Shown in pieces: positions 39,466 through 47,902 of a stretch of DNA of 64,000 nucleotides. The stretch covers positions 1,116,001 through 1,180,000 of the forward strand of contig OY970326.1 in assembly GCA_963717155.1 (NCBI GenBank), written 5' to 3'. The first letter of the stretch is position 1, and each line of letters starts with the position of its first letter. The notes under the pieces are model-generated. The model made no database searches. It had not been told where the DNA came from and was given only the letters and a program-made list of their open reading frames with translations. This DNA comes from G963717155 sp963717155. GTDB taxonomy: Bacteria > Actinomycetota > Thermoleophilia > Gaiellales > JALYLC01. The translations under genes and the position numbers were made by a program.

Positions 39466-40481
39466 TGGTTTCCACCGATCCCGACCCACATCCGCTCGAC
39501 GCGCAGGAGGACGACGACGTCCTCGAGGACGACGAGCTCGGCAAGCACGGCTTCCACGTAGTCGTCGATGAGGACGAGGAGCTCGTCGAGCCGGACGAGG
39601 TCGCACCCGAGGTGCTCGTGGCGCGCGCGACGATCGACGTCAACGTGCGCCACCGCGAGGCCGACCCCGTGCGCGAGTACCTGCGCGAGATCGGTCGCGT
39701 CAGGCTGCTGACGGCGGCGGAAGAGGTCGAGCTCGCGAAGCGCATCGAGCGCGGCGACGCTGCGGCCCGCGCACACCTCATCGAGGCGAACCTCCGGCTG
39801 GTGGTCTCCGTCGCCCGACGCTATGTCGGTCGCGGGATGCTGTTCCTGGACCTGATCCAGGAGGGCAACGTCGGCCTGATGCGCGCCGTCGAGAAGTTCG
39901 ACTGGCGCCGCGGCTTCAAGTTCTCGACGTACGCGACCTGGTGGATCCGTCAGGCGATCACGCGTGGCATTGCCGACCAGGCGCGCACGATCCGCGTCCC
40001 CGTCCACATGGTCGAGACGATCAACCGAATGGCGCGCACGCAGCGCCAGCTCTCGCAGACGCTCGGCCGGGATCCGACCGATGAGGAGCTCGCCGTGTCC
40101 CTCGAGGTCACGGTCGACCGCCTCGCGCACATCCGCCGCGTGGCGCAGGAGCCCGTCTCGCTCGAGGGCCCGACGCGCGACGAGGAGGACGGCGAGCTCG
40201 GCCACTACATCGAGGACGACGAGCACGCCCGCCCGGTGGCCGCGACTGACCGCAAGCTCCGTCGCGAAGAGGTCGTCCAGGCGCTCGCGCAGCTGGGCCA
40301 CCGCGAGCGCAAGGTGCTCGAGCTGCGGTACGGGCTCGCCGGCGACGACCCCATGACGCTCGAGGAGATCGGGCGCCACTTCGGCATCACGCGCGAGCGG
40401 ATCCGCCAGATCGAGGGGCGGGCACTGCTCAAACTGCAGACTGCACGAGGCGGCCTCGAGGCCTATCGCCAGGAGCAATGA
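39462..40481 (+). CDS. sigA: Sigma-70 family RNA polymerase sigma factor (RpoD/SigA-like)
   Basis: A 339-residue group 1/2 sigma factor. An acidic N-terminus of about 60 residues replaces region 1.1. Region 1.2 is DPVREYLREIGRVRLLTAAEEVELAKRIE. Region 2 contains HLIEANLRLVVSVARRYVGRGM and GFKFSTYATWWIRQAITRGI, with -10 recognition. Region 3 and 4 include RKVLELRYGLAGDDPMTLEEIG and RERIRQIEGRALLKLQ. The position directly after dnaG favours the housekeeping sigma factor. The two overlapping ATGs (39462, 39465) follow the dnaG stop. Confidence 0.92.
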   Translation: MMVSTDPDPHPLDAQEDDDVLEDDELGKHGFHVVVDEDEELVEPDEVAPEVLVARATIDVNVRHREADPVREYLREIGRVRLLTAAEEVELAKRIERGDAAARAHLIEANLRLVVSVARRYVGRGMLFLDLIQEGNVGLMRAVEKFDWRRGFKFSTYATWWIRQAITRGIADQARTIRVPVHMVETINRMARTQRQLSQTLGRDPTDEELAVSLEVTVDRLAHIRRVAQEPVSLEGPTRDEEDGELGHYIEDDEHARPVAATDRKLRREEVVQALAQLGHRERKVLELRYGLAGDDPMTLEEIGRHFGITRERIRQIEGRALLKLQTARGGLEAYRQEQ

Positions 40482-40521
40482 CGGCCGACGCGACCGCTGG
40501 TAGGCTTAGTCAGGCCTGCGG

Positions 40522-40593
40522 TCCTCGGTAGCTCAATGGTAGAGCATCCGGCTGTTAACCGGAGGGTTGCAAGTTCGAGTCTTGCCCGAGGAG
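40522..40593 (+). tRNA. tRNA-Asn (anticodon GTT)
   Basis: Acceptor TCCTCGG pairs with CCGAGGA; the anticodon stem loop is CCGGCTGTTAACCGG with anticodon GTT, and the T arm is TTGCAAGTTCGAGTCTTGC. It is 72 nt, no CCA encoded. It lies 40 nt after the sigma gene and may be made on the same transcript. Confidence 0.96.
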
Positions 40594-40600
40594 CTCGCAG

Positions 40601-40624
40601 AAAACCCCGCTACGGCGGGGTTTT
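40601..40624 (+). terminator. Intrinsic terminator after tRNA-Asn
   Basis: AAAACCCCGC and GCGGGGTTTT form a 10-bp stem around TACG, ending in a T-run. A classical Rho-independent terminator that separates tRNA-Asn and sigma from the ArsR operon. Confidence 0.9.
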
Positions 40625-40671
40625 CGCGTTTTCGCGGAGTGCGGTCCGGCGGTGGTCGAAGTAGCCTCGGC

Positions 40672-40699
40672 TTGACACATTCCGATATCGGAATATGAT
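40672..40699 (+). promoter_or_regulatory. Promoter and palindromic operator of the arsR operon
   Basis: TTGACA (40672-40677) and TATGAT (40694-40699) have a 16-nt spacer. The spacer contains a perfect 16-bp palindrome, ATTCCGATATCGGAAT (40679-40694), ideal for a dimeric ArsR repressor that would block RNA polymerase. Transcription would start at about 40705-40707, where the ATG of the regulator lies, so the mRNA is probably leaderless. Confidence 0.75.
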
Positions 40700-40706
40700 G
40701 GCGCCC

Positions 40707-41048
40707 ATGGCACGAGCAGCGACGACGTCGGACGTCTTCAACGCGATCGCCGAGCCGCGGCGCCAGGAGATCCTCGTGTTGCTGCGGGCCGGTGAGCGGC
40801 CGGTGACCGAGCTGGCCCAGGAGCTGGGGATGACCCAGCCGGGAGCGTCCAAACACCTACGGGTGCTCCGGGAGGTCGGGCTGGTGCGGGACCGCAAGGC
40901 AGGCAAGCAGCGCCTGTACGGCCTTGACGCCCGCGGGCTGCGACCGGTCCACGAGTGGACCGGCGGATTCGAGCGGTTCTGGAACGAGAGCTTCGACCGG
41001 CTGGACGCATACGTGCAGGACCTCGAGCAGGCAAAGCAGGAGGAGTGA
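40707..41048 (+). CDS. ArsR/SmtB-family winged-helix repressor
   Basis: A 113-residue regulator with the winged helix VFNAIAEPRRQEILVLLRAG, ELAQELGMTQPGASKHLRVLREVGLV (recognition helix) and a basic wing KAGKQRLYGL. No metal-binding Cys pair is visible, so this belongs to the metal-independent subgroup often next to AHSA1-type genes. The ATG at 40707 is chosen because the two earlier in-frame ATGs (40695, 40698) lie inside the -10 element. It is followed 3 nt later by the AHSA1-domain gene and probably represses its own operon. Confidence 0.9.
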   Translation: MARAATTSDVFNAIAEPRRQEILVLLRAGERPVTELAQELGMTQPGASKHLRVLREVGLVRDRKAGKQRLYGLDARGLRPVHEWTGGFERFWNESFDRLDAYVQDLEQAKQEE

Positions 41049-41051
41049 CCG

Positions 41052-41558
41052 ATGGCAGCTACACGACCAGACGCGCCGGCGCAGGCAGCGACAGCCGACC
41101 GCGAGATCGTGATCTCCCGGGTCATCAGTGCCCCACGGGAACTGGTGTTCGAGGCGTTCACCGAGGTCCGGCACCTGTCGCAATGGTGGGGCCCGGATGG
41201 GTTCAGCACCACCACGCGGGCGTTCGAGCTCCGCGTCGGCAGCGAATGGGACTTCGTGATGCACGGACCGGACGGGACGGACTACCAGGAGTGGATCTGC
41301 TGGACCGAGATCGCCCCGCCGGAGCGGATCGCACTGCTCCACGGTGAGTCCCGCGGCGACCCGAACGCCTTCGAGTCGGTCATCACGTTCGCGCCCGAGG
41401 GCGCGGCGACCCGGATCGAGATGCGCACGCTGTTCCCCAGCAAGGATCTGCGCGACGAGGCGGTCGAGAAGTACCACGCGGTCGAGGGCGGCAAGCAGAC
41501 CCTGAGCAATCTGGCGCTCTACGTCGCCGAGATCGTTGGGAAGGGAGTCGAGGGCTGA
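41052..41558 (+). CDS. SRPBCC/AHSA1-domain protein
   Basis: A 168-residue START-like protein of the AHSA1 family: REIVISRVISAPRELVFEAFTE, SQWWGPDGFSTTTRAFELRVG and a C-terminal helix. These small hydrophobic-cavity proteins commonly accompany ArsR-type regulators; their ligand is unknown. It starts 3 nt after arsR and its last base overlaps the ATG of the DHFR-like gene. Confidence 0.9.
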   Translation: MAATRPDAPAQAATADREIVISRVISAPRELVFEAFTEVRHLSQWWGPDGFSTTTRAFELRVGSEWDFVMHGPDGTDYQEWICWTEIAPPERIALLHGESRGDPNAFESVITFAPEGAATRIEMRTLFPSKDLRDEAVEKYHAVEGGKQTLSNLALYVAEIVGKGVEG

Positions 41559-42193
41559 TGGCCGGAAAGGTGTTCTTCAGCGTGTCGATGTCGCTGGACG
41601 GGTTCATCGCGCCCGAGGAGCGCAGCGACGACCCGGACGGGCAGCGCTGGATGGCGCAGTGGATGGAGCTGCAGCAGTGGATATTCCCGCTGCGGTTCTT
41701 CCGCGAGAACCTGAAGCTCGGCGAGGGCGGCGAGGAAGGGCGCGACAACGACATCGCGCGGGAGACGTTCGAGCGCACCGGCGCGAGCGTGATGGGCAAA
41801 CGCATGTTCGACCTCGGCGAGCAGGCGTGGCCGGAGGAGGCGCCGTTCCACACGCCGGTCTTCGTCGTCACCCATGAGAGGCGTGACCCCTGGGAGCGGC
41901 CGGGTGGGACCGTCTTCCACTTCGTCAACGACGGCATCGAGCCCGCGCTCGAGCGGGCCCGCGAGGCCGCCGGCGACCGGGACGTCCGCATCGCGGGCGG
42001 CGGCGCAACGATCCTGGAGTACGTGAACGCCGGCCTGATCGACGAGTACTCGATCGCACTCTCACCCGTGCTGTTCGGCTCCGGAATCCGCCTGTTCGAG
42101 GGCGTGGACGCGGGCCGCGTGGCCCTCGAGCAGGTCCGCGCAGAGCCGACGCAGCGGGTGACCCACCTGACCTACGCAGTCCGGGAGCGGTAA
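41558..42193 (+). CDS. Dihydrofolate reductase-like (RibD C-terminal) protein
   Basis: A 211-residue protein of the RibD-C/DHFR-fold family, starting KVFFSVSMSLDGFIAPEE and containing GASVMGKRMFDLGEQAW and RIAGGGATILEYVNAGLIDE. The NADPH fold is recognisable, but the exact reaction is not. The ArsR-AHSA1-DHFR-like trio recurs in actinobacteria. ATG start at 41558 overlaps the preceding stop. Confidence 0.9.
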   Translation: MAGKVFFSVSMSLDGFIAPEERSDDPDGQRWMAQWMELQQWIFPLRFFRENLKLGEGGEEGRDNDIARETFERTGASVMGKRMFDLGEQAWPEEAPFHTPVFVVTHERRDPWERPGGTVFHFVNDGIEPALERAREAAGDRDVRIAGGGATILEYVNAGLIDEYSIALSPVLFGSGIRLFEGVDAGRVALEQVRAEPTQRVTHLTYAVRER

Positions 42194-42265
42194 TCGACGA
42201 CGTTGCCGTATCCGCAGCGGCCATCACCTGACGCCGGGGGACGAGCGGTGTGGCGAGGCACACAA

Positions 42266-42293
42266 TTGCGTCGCGCTCGGAACTGAGTAGAAT
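42266..42293 (+). promoter_or_regulatory. Candidate promoter of the methyltransferase gene
   Basis: TTGCGT (42266-42271) and TAGAAT (42288-42293) with a 16-nt spacer, about 90 nt before the methyltransferase start. The surrounding 190 nt (42194-42383) contain no other feature. Confidence 0.45.
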
Positions 42294-42383
42294 CCGCCGC
42301 GCCAAGCCACATACGAATCAGCACGCTTGTTGGGGACGGTCAGGGGACGCCCGCCACCAAACGTCAGTGAAAGCGAATGCTGC

Positions 42384-43097
42384 ATGCTCGAATCTCGCTA
42401 CACGGGCACTGAACACCACGAGCTTGTCCCCGACTGGCATACGGAAGAGTCTCCGTGGAAGGCCCGGAACATCGAGGCCCTCATGGAGCGGAACGGCCTG
42501 ACCCCGCGGACCGTGTGCGAGGTCGGCTGCGGGTTCGGCGAGGTCCTCGTGCAGCTGCAGTCGCGCCTCCCGCGCCAGTGCGAGCTCTGGGGATACGACA
42601 TCGCGCCCTTCGCGGTCGACCATGCCCTGCAGAGCGCGAACGACCGCCTGCACTTCGAGCTCGTCGACGTCACGCGTGACGAGCCGAAAGAGCGGCCTGC
42701 CGGGCCGTTCGACCTGATGCTCGTCCTGGACGTCGTCGAGCACGTCGTGGACTACCTCGGCTTCCTCGAACGGATCCGCGCGCGGAGCGTGTACAAGATC
42801 TTCCAGATCCCGCTCGACCTCTCGGCGCAGACGGTGCTCCGGGGGAACGTCCTTCCGCGTCTGAGCGACGACCTCGGCCACATCCACTACTTCACCAAGA
42901 CGACAGCCCTCAAGGCGCTCGAGAACTCCGGATACGAGGTGCTCGACACGATGTACACCTCGAGCTCGAACGATCTGCCGACCCACGTTCGGTCGGTGAA
43001 GCTGATGAAGGCCCCGCGACGGTTGCTCGCGCGCTTCGACAACGACCTCGCCGCCCGCGCGCTCGGCGGTTACCGCCTGCTCATTCTCGCCCGCTAG
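42384..43097 (+). CDS. SAM-dependent class I methyltransferase
   Basis: A 237-residue Rossmann methyltransferase. Motif I is CEVGCGFGEVLVQL (about 40-53), then ELWGYDIAPFAVDHALQSA and FDLMLVLDVVEHVVDYLGF, the latter being motif post II. The N-terminus is DWHTEESPWKARNIEALME. Substrate is unknown; the form resembles small-molecule or glycan O-methyltransferases. ATG at 42384 is preferred over an earlier ATG at 42327 because the family N-terminus begins here. It precedes the SGNH hydrolase. Confidence 0.85.
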   Translation: MLESRYTGTEHHELVPDWHTEESPWKARNIEALMERNGLTPRTVCEVGCGFGEVLVQLQSRLPRQCELWGYDIAPFAVDHALQSANDRLHFELVDVTRDEPKERPAGPFDLMLVLDVVEHVVDYLGFLERIRARSVYKIFQIPLDLSAQTVLRGNVLPRLSDDLGHIHYFTKTTALKALENSGYEVLDTMYTSSSNDLPTHVRSVKLMKAPRRLLARFDNDLAARALGGYRLLILAR

Positions 43098-43156
43098 GCC
43101 TCTCGTCGAGACGACAGGGGGTGGTGGGCGGCGGTCCGTCTGCCGATGCCAGGAGC

Positions 43157-43977
43157 ATGGGCAAGCTCCTCCGCCTGTCGCTCTGCGTGCCCGTCGCCTT
43201 CGCACTGGCGTGGGGGCTCTTCCAGGGCCTCGAGCGCCTCGGCGTCGTCGGCGCACTGGACGTGCCCAGGCCGGCGACATCGCCGACGCCCGAAGTGACC
43301 GCCCGGGCCTCCGCGTGCTGTTCGTGGGCAACAGCCTCACGTTCGTCAACGAGATGCCCGAGCTCCTGACGCATCTCGTCGAGTCGGACCCGGAGAACCG
43401 CCCGATCTTCGCCGTCCGCTTCTCACCCGGCGGCTACACGCTTGCGCAGGCCGCCGACAACCACCAGCTCAGCGGCCTGCTCGCCGAGGCGAGGTGGGAC
43501 TACGTGGTGCTGCAGGAGCAGAGTGGACGCGTCGAGCTCGCCGGACCCGACCGTGACATGTACATGCTGCCTCCGGCGCGGGTGCTCGCCGGACGGATCC
43601 GTGCGCTCGGCGCCCGGCCGATCCTCTTCGCGACCTGGGGCGACCGGAACGGCGGTGCATTCCCGGGCGAGTCGTACGCCGCCATGCAGGATCGCATCGA
43701 CGAGACCTACCGAGAGGTCGCCGGCGAGATCGCCTCACCCATCGCTCCCGTCGGCATGGCGTGGGCCGAGGCTCTGAGACGGCGCCCGACGATCGATCTG
43801 TGGCAGGCGGATGACCACCATCCGTCGCTCCTGGGCTCGTACCTCGCAGCGTGTGTGTTCTACGCGCTCCTCTACCACCGCGACCCGTCGAGCAGCTACA
43901 CCGCGGGCCTCAGCCGGTCCGACGCGGTGTTCCTCCAGCACGTCGCGCGGTCGGTCATTTTCCCATCCCCATCGTGA
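43157..43977 (+). CDS. SGNH/GDSL-type hydrolase, frameshifted
   Basis: A signal-anchor N-terminus (MGKLLRLSLCVPVAFALAWG, from ATG 43157) lies in one frame, and the hydrolase domain lies one base off. The domain shows block I VLFVGNSLTFVNEMPELL, an Asn/Gly block with VVLQEQSG, and the C-terminal catalytic pair in DDHHPSLLGSY. A single-base loss between about 43262 and 43310 would join them. Such enzymes often deacylate cell-surface glycans. Without the fix, the domain would have no export signal. The last 23 bp overlap the convergent ABC permease gene. Confidence 0.7.
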
Positions 43978-44764
43978 GGCCGCTGATCAGGTAGCGCTGG
44001 AAGATGAGGTAGACGATGACCGCCGGCAGGGCGCTGACGAGCGAGCCGGCCATCAGGAGCGGCACGTCCAGCCCGTGTTGCGAGGGAATCGTTGCGAGGC
44101 CGACCGTGATCGGACGCTTGTCGGGCGTCTGCAGCATCAGGAGTCCCACGAGCAGGTCGTCCCAGACCTGGATGAACTGGAGGACGGCGATCGTGACCAT
44201 CGCCGGCCGCGCGAGGGGCACGATGATGCGCAGGAACACACGCGCGTAGCCGAGCCCGTCCATCAGTGCCGCCTCGATGACGTCGAACGGCAGGCGGCGC
44301 ATGTACGTCGTCATGAGGAACGTCGAGAACGGCGCGCCGAGCGCCGCGTACACCACGATCGCCGCGTCGTAGTGGTTGATGCGCCCCCAGTTCGCGAGGT
44401 TGATGTACTCGGGCACGATGATCGACGGCATCGGCACGAGCATCGCGCCGACGACGAGCAGGAACACGACGGTTGACGCGCGGTAGCGGAGGATGCCGAA
44501 CGCATACCCGGCCATCGTGCTCGTGAGGAGGATGATCGCGACGGCGGTGACCGAGATCAGCGTCGAGTTGAAGAGCTCTCGCCAGACCGGTAGCTGCGCG
44601 AACAGGTCGTGCCAGCTCTGGAGCGAGTAGCCGCCGCCGCGCTGGAACTGGTCGATCGTCTGGAACGCCGTGCGCACCATGAAGTAGAACGGGTACAGCA
44701 GGACGACGGTCAGCAACGCGAGCACGGCGTAGGTCAGGCCGCGGCTGCCGATGCGCAGGCTCAC
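43955..44764 (-). CDS. Carbohydrate ABC transporter permease, MalG type
   Basis: A 269-residue inner-membrane permease with six predicted helices. The EAA loop that contacts the ATPase is EAALMDGLGYARVFLRIIVP. The N-terminus LTYAVLALLTVVLLYPFYFM is typical of CUT1 family proteins. ATG/GTG start at 44764 overlaps the MalF-type stop (GTGA). It is the last gene of the transport operon; no cognate ATPase is present in the window, so a shared ATPase (MsmK-like) encoded elsewhere is likely. Confidence 0.94.
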   Translation of the reverse strand: MSLRIGSRGLTYAVLALLTVVLLYPFYFMVRTAFQTIDQFQRGGGYSLQSWHDLFAQLPVWRELFNSTLISVTAVAIILLTSTMAGYAFGILRYRASTVVFLLVVGAMLVPMPSIIVPEYINLANWGRINHYDAAIVVYAALGAPFSTFLMTTYMRRLPFDVIEAALMDGLGYARVFLRIIVPLARPAMVTIAVLQFIQVWDDLLVGLLMLQTPDKRPITVGLATIPSQHGLDVPLLMAGSLVSALPAVIVYLIFQRYLISGLTMGMGK

Positions 44765-45579
44765 GTGTCGTCACTTCCTCGCAGCAGCCGCAGTTGCAGG
44801 AGGCTGACGATCGCGACGACGACGAACAGGATCGCCCCGGCGGTCGCCGCGGTGCCGAAGTCTCCCGTGGCGAACGCCTCCTGGTAGATGTAGAACTCGA
44901 GCGTCGTCGTTCCGAACCCGGGGCCACCGCCGGTCATCACGAAGATCAGTGAGAACAGCGCCGTGAACGCCGTGACGAGCGTCACGATGAAGCTGAACTG
45001 CACGAATCGGCGCAGCAGCGGCACCGTGATCTTCGTCAACACGGCGAACGAGCTCGCGCCGTCGACTCTCGCCGCGTCGTACAGCGTCGGGTCGATCGTC
45101 GCCATGCCTGCCAGGAACACGATCAGGTTCGTCCCGAACATCGACCAGATGAACGTGATCATCACGGCGAACAGCGCTCGATGCTCGTGCGAGAGCATGT
45201 CGGGATGCAGCGAGCCGAGGCCCACGTGGTTGAGCAGCGACTGCAGGATCCCGTCGTCTGCGAAGAAGCGGGTCGCGACGAACCCGATCACGACCCACGA
45301 CACGGCGGTCGGCAGGAAGAACACCGATCGGAAGAACCGCCACCCGAAGATGTGGCCGCTGAGCAGGAACGCGACGCCGAACGGCACCGCGATCGCGACC
45401 GGGATCGCGAGCACCATGATCGCGTTGTTCTCGAGGACCTGGGTGAAGTCCGGGCTCCCGAGGAGGTTCGTGTATGCCTTGATCCCGAGCCAGGTTGCGG
45501 TCAACCCGTCCCAGGCGGTGAAGCTGTAGTAGATGGTCTCGCCGATCGGGTACAGCAACAGCACCGACACGAGGGCCAC
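44761..45579 (-). CDS. Carbohydrate ABC transporter permease, MalF type
   Basis: A 272-residue CUT1-type permease: LVSVLLLYPIGETIYYSF at the N-terminus, six membrane segments, and the EAA loop in YDAARVDGASSFAVLTKITV. Start is GTG 45579. An in-frame extension to about 45640 exists but has no start codon and lies in a strong hairpin, so the short form is chosen. It overlaps MalG by 4 bp and lies 80 nt after the binding-protein gene. Confidence 0.9.
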   Translation of the reverse strand: MALVSVLLLYPIGETIYYSFTAWDGLTATWLGIKAYTNLLGSPDFTQVLENNAIMVLAIPVAIAVPFGVAFLLSGHIFGWRFFRSVFFLPTAVSWVVIGFVATRFFADDGILQSLLNHVGLGSLHPDMLSHEHRALFAVMITFIWSMFGTNLIVFLAGMATIDPTLYDAARVDGASSFAVLTKITVPLLRRFVQFSFIVTLVTAFTALFSLIFVMTGGGPGFGTTTLEFYIYQEAFATGDFGTAATAGAILFVVVAIVSLLQLRLLRGSDDT

Positions 45580-45600
45580 GACTGGCAGCGAAAACAGCAG

Positions 45601-45644
45601 CCCGGCGCGGCGGCGACTCGCGGAGAGTCCGCCGCCGCGCCGGG
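45601..45644 (-). other. Strong intercistronic hairpin between binding protein and permease genes
   Basis: A 19-bp stem (45601-45619 with 45625-45644, one bulged base) with a 5-nt loop in the gap after the binding-protein stop. This is where many transport operons place a stability or attenuation hairpin that raises the yield of binding protein relative to permease. It is not followed by a T-run. Confidence 0.8.
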
Positions 45645-45659
45645 TTCGACCGCGATGCG

Positions 45660-46961
45660 CTACTTGTACGACGGGCCCTTGCGGCTCGACGGCAGCTGGT
45701 CCAGCGCCGACTTCATGCTGCCCAGAGCGCTGTTCACCGACGAGGTGCCGCCGAAGGCGGCGACGAGCGTCTTGCTCGCCGCGGTGACGACCTCGGGCTG
45801 GATCACGTTATCCAGCATCGGGTAGGGCGTGAAGCCCTGCTTGGCTGCGAAGTCGAGCATCTGGTTGGAGAGGGGGTTGTTCGTCTTGTAGCCCTTGATG
45901 GCGGGGATCAGTCCCGCGTTCGAGATGATCTTGGCGGCGGTCGGCGTCGTCAGGAACTTCAGGAACGCCACCGCCTCCTTCGGGTGCTTGGTGTAGCTCG
46001 AAACCGAGAAGCCGTCGCCGGGGTACTGGACGACGCCCTTCTGGTCGCCGTTCGAGTACGGCGGCACGAACGCTGCGAGGTTCTTGCCGAGGCCCTTCTG
46101 CAGCGTCGCCGTGTCCCAGTTGCCATCGACGATCATCGCGGCCTTGCCGCTCGAGAAGTAGCCGAGGATGTTGCTCTTGGTCAGCACGTCCGGGTTCGTG
46201 CAGCCCTTCGTCTTGAGCGCGGCCCACTTGTTCATCTGCGCGACGATCGCGGGCGACGTCCACGACGTCTTGCCGGTGTAGAGGTTCTGCCACTGCGTCG
46301 GCGAGAGGATGCCCGACATCTGGTAGCTGAAGTCGTAGAACGGGTAGAACGTCGCCCCGAGACCCTGGGTGTCCGAGCCGTAGACCATCGGCGTGATGCC
46401 CTTGGCCTTGAGCTTCGTGCAGTCGGAGTAGAGCTCGTTCCAGTTCGCCGGCGGCGCGGCGATGCCGGCCTTCTTGAACAGGGCCTTGTTGTAGAAGCCG
46501 ATGTAGAACTGCGTCTCGAGGGGCATCACGAGCAGGCCCTTCGAGGTGTCGAAGTCGGGCGCCATCCACTTCGCCCCGTTGATCTTCGCGATCTCCGCGG
46601 CCGAGAAGTACGGCTTCAGATTGAGCAGGAACTTCTCGTACTTGATGTCGAACAGCCCGGTCCACTGGACCGAGATATCGGGGCCTGTGTGCGCGATCGA
46701 GGCGGCCTGGAACAGCGCGAAGTAGTTGTCAGCAGGCTGGCTCACGACCTTGATCGTGATGTCGGGGTTGGCCTTCTCGAAGGCCGCGACCAGGTTCTTG
46801 GTGGCGACGGCGTTGCCTTCCGTGCCGTAGTTGTGCCAGAGCGTGAGCGTCACACCGGCGTGTTTCCTGGCCGGCTGGGCGAGTGCTGCCCCAGTGACGC
46901 CGACCACGACGGCGACCGCCACGACGCCGACGATGATGGCGCGAATTCGCTTGCGGGACAT
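45660..46961 (-). CDS. Extracellular solute-binding protein, family 1 (carbohydrate)
   Basis: A 433-residue binding protein with an N-terminal hydrophobic export signal (residues 6-29) but no lipobox Cys, so it is either secreted or held by an uncleaved anchor. The family features are VTLTLWHNYGTEGNAVATKN near the start and GKAAMIVDGNWD in the middle. It presents sugar or polyol to the MalF/MalG permeases. ATG start at 46961 with GGAGG 4-8 nt upstream; longer in-frame starts are weaker. The U32-like gene lies 14 nt upstream. Confidence 0.93.
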   Translation of the reverse strand: MSRKRIRAIIVGVVAVAVVVGVTGAALAQPARKHAGVTLTLWHNYGTEGNAVATKNLVAAFEKANPDITIKVVSQPADNYFALFQAASIAHTGPDISVQWTGLFDIKYEKFLLNLKPYFSAAEIAKINGAKWMAPDFDTSKGLLVMPLETQFYIGFYNKALFKKAGIAAPPANWNELYSDCTKLKAKGITPMVYGSDTQGLGATFYPFYDFSYQMSGILSPTQWQNLYTGKTSWTSPAIVAQMNKWAALKTKGCTNPDVLTKSNILGYFSSGKAAMIVDGNWDTATLQKGLGKNLAAFVPPYSNGDQKGVVQYPGDGFSVSSYTKHPKEAVAFLKFLTTPTAAKIISNAGLIPAIKGYKTNNPLSNQMLDFAAKQGFTPYPMLDNVIQPEVVTAASKTLVAAFGGTSSVNSALGSMKSALDQLPSSRKGPSYK

Positions 46962-46975
46962 CGACCCTCCTCCGT

Positions 46976-47902
46976 TCACTGCGGGGACTGTGGTACGCCG
47001 AGCCCGGGTGCGCCCGGGCCCGATTGCACGAGCTGCGGCGCGAGACGGCGCAACCACTCGAGCGAGATCGCCGCGCGATGCACCTTCTCCCGTGCGATCG
47101 CACATGCATCTCCGACGACGTGCTCGCCGGATGGATAGAGCCCGCGCGAGTTTCGCAGGCCGAACTTGGCATACAGCGGGGCGCCGACGGCGACGAGATC
47201 GGGCAGCTCGTTGCCGCGCACGACGCCTCCGAGGCTGTCTGGCGCCTCGACGTACAGGTCGATCGGCAGCGACGACGCGGCCCGCATCTCGGCCAGCTGC
47301 GCGAGCGTCATGTCGGACGGGACGTTCACGGTCGTCGCGCCGAGCTGCTCCAGCAGTCGCATGGAGGCAGGGTTCGAGGGCGCCATCATGACCGAGATCT
47401 TCCAGACGAGATCACGCGGCAGCTCGCCGTGCTGCTGCATCTCGGTCAGCACTGCGAGCAGGCCCAGATCTGCGACCAGGAAGCTGCGGATGCCGGCCTC
47501 GCAGGCGCGTGAGACATCCTCGACCGCGTATGCGAGGCCCCGAGCGCCGCGTACCTGCCCGAAGTGCGCCGAGCCGTCCGCCGAGCGCGCGTGCGCACCG
47601 ACGTCGAATCCCTCGCGCGGCCCGACGAACAGCGAGACCTCCATGGAGGCCTCTGCTCCGAGCCCGCTCATCTCCTGCAGCTCGGCGACGCTGAGCAGCA
47701 TCGCGCCGCTTCCCTGAGAGACCCGGTTCACCGTGATTCCGAGGCGCGTTGCAGCCTGGATGACCTCGGCGAGCACTCGAGGGCCCTCGACGCTCGGGAT
47801 CTCGATGCGGAACTCGGCGCCGTCGGGAAAGCGCGATTCGCTGGCGGCATCCGTCGCCGGTCGCGGTAGTCCGAGGCGCTCGAGCGAGCTCAGGGCCTTC
47901 AC
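46976..47902 (-). CDS. TIM-barrel protein resembling U32-family peptidases
   Basis: A 308-residue protein with successive beta strands EFRIEIPSVEGP, ITVNRVSQGSG, MEVSLFVGPR, IRSFLVADLGLL, VWKISVMMAPSNPAS and TVNVPSDMTLAQL, then LPIDLYVEAPDSLGG and GAPLYAKFGLRNSRGLYP. This pattern recalls the U32 peptidase/COG0826 TIM barrels, but I cannot confirm catalytic cysteines; only one Cys is near the end of the fold. GTG start at 47902 overlaps the M24-like gene as GTGA. Co-transcription with a sugar transporter suggests a role in processing or sensing the imported compound. Confidence 0.7.
   Translation of the reverse strand: MKALSSLERLGLPRPATDAASESRFPDGAEFRIEIPSVEGPRVLAEVIQAATRLGITVNRVSQGSGAMLLSVAELQEMSGLGAEASMEVSLFVGPREGFDVGAHARSADGSAHFGQVRGARGLAYAVEDVSRACEAGIRSFLVADLGLLAVLTEMQQHGELPRDLVWKISVMMAPSNPASMRLLEQLGATTVNVPSDMTLAQLAEMRAASSLPIDLYVEAPDSLGGVVRGNELPDLVAVGAPLYAKFGLRNSRGLYPSGEHVVGDACAIAREKVHRAAISLEWLRRLAPQLVQSGPGAPGLGVPQSPQ

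Noticed and set aside
45580..45640. In-frame N-terminal extension of the MalF-type permease
   Set aside because: No start codon exists in it and it coincides with the strong hairpin; the GTG at 45579 is sufficient.
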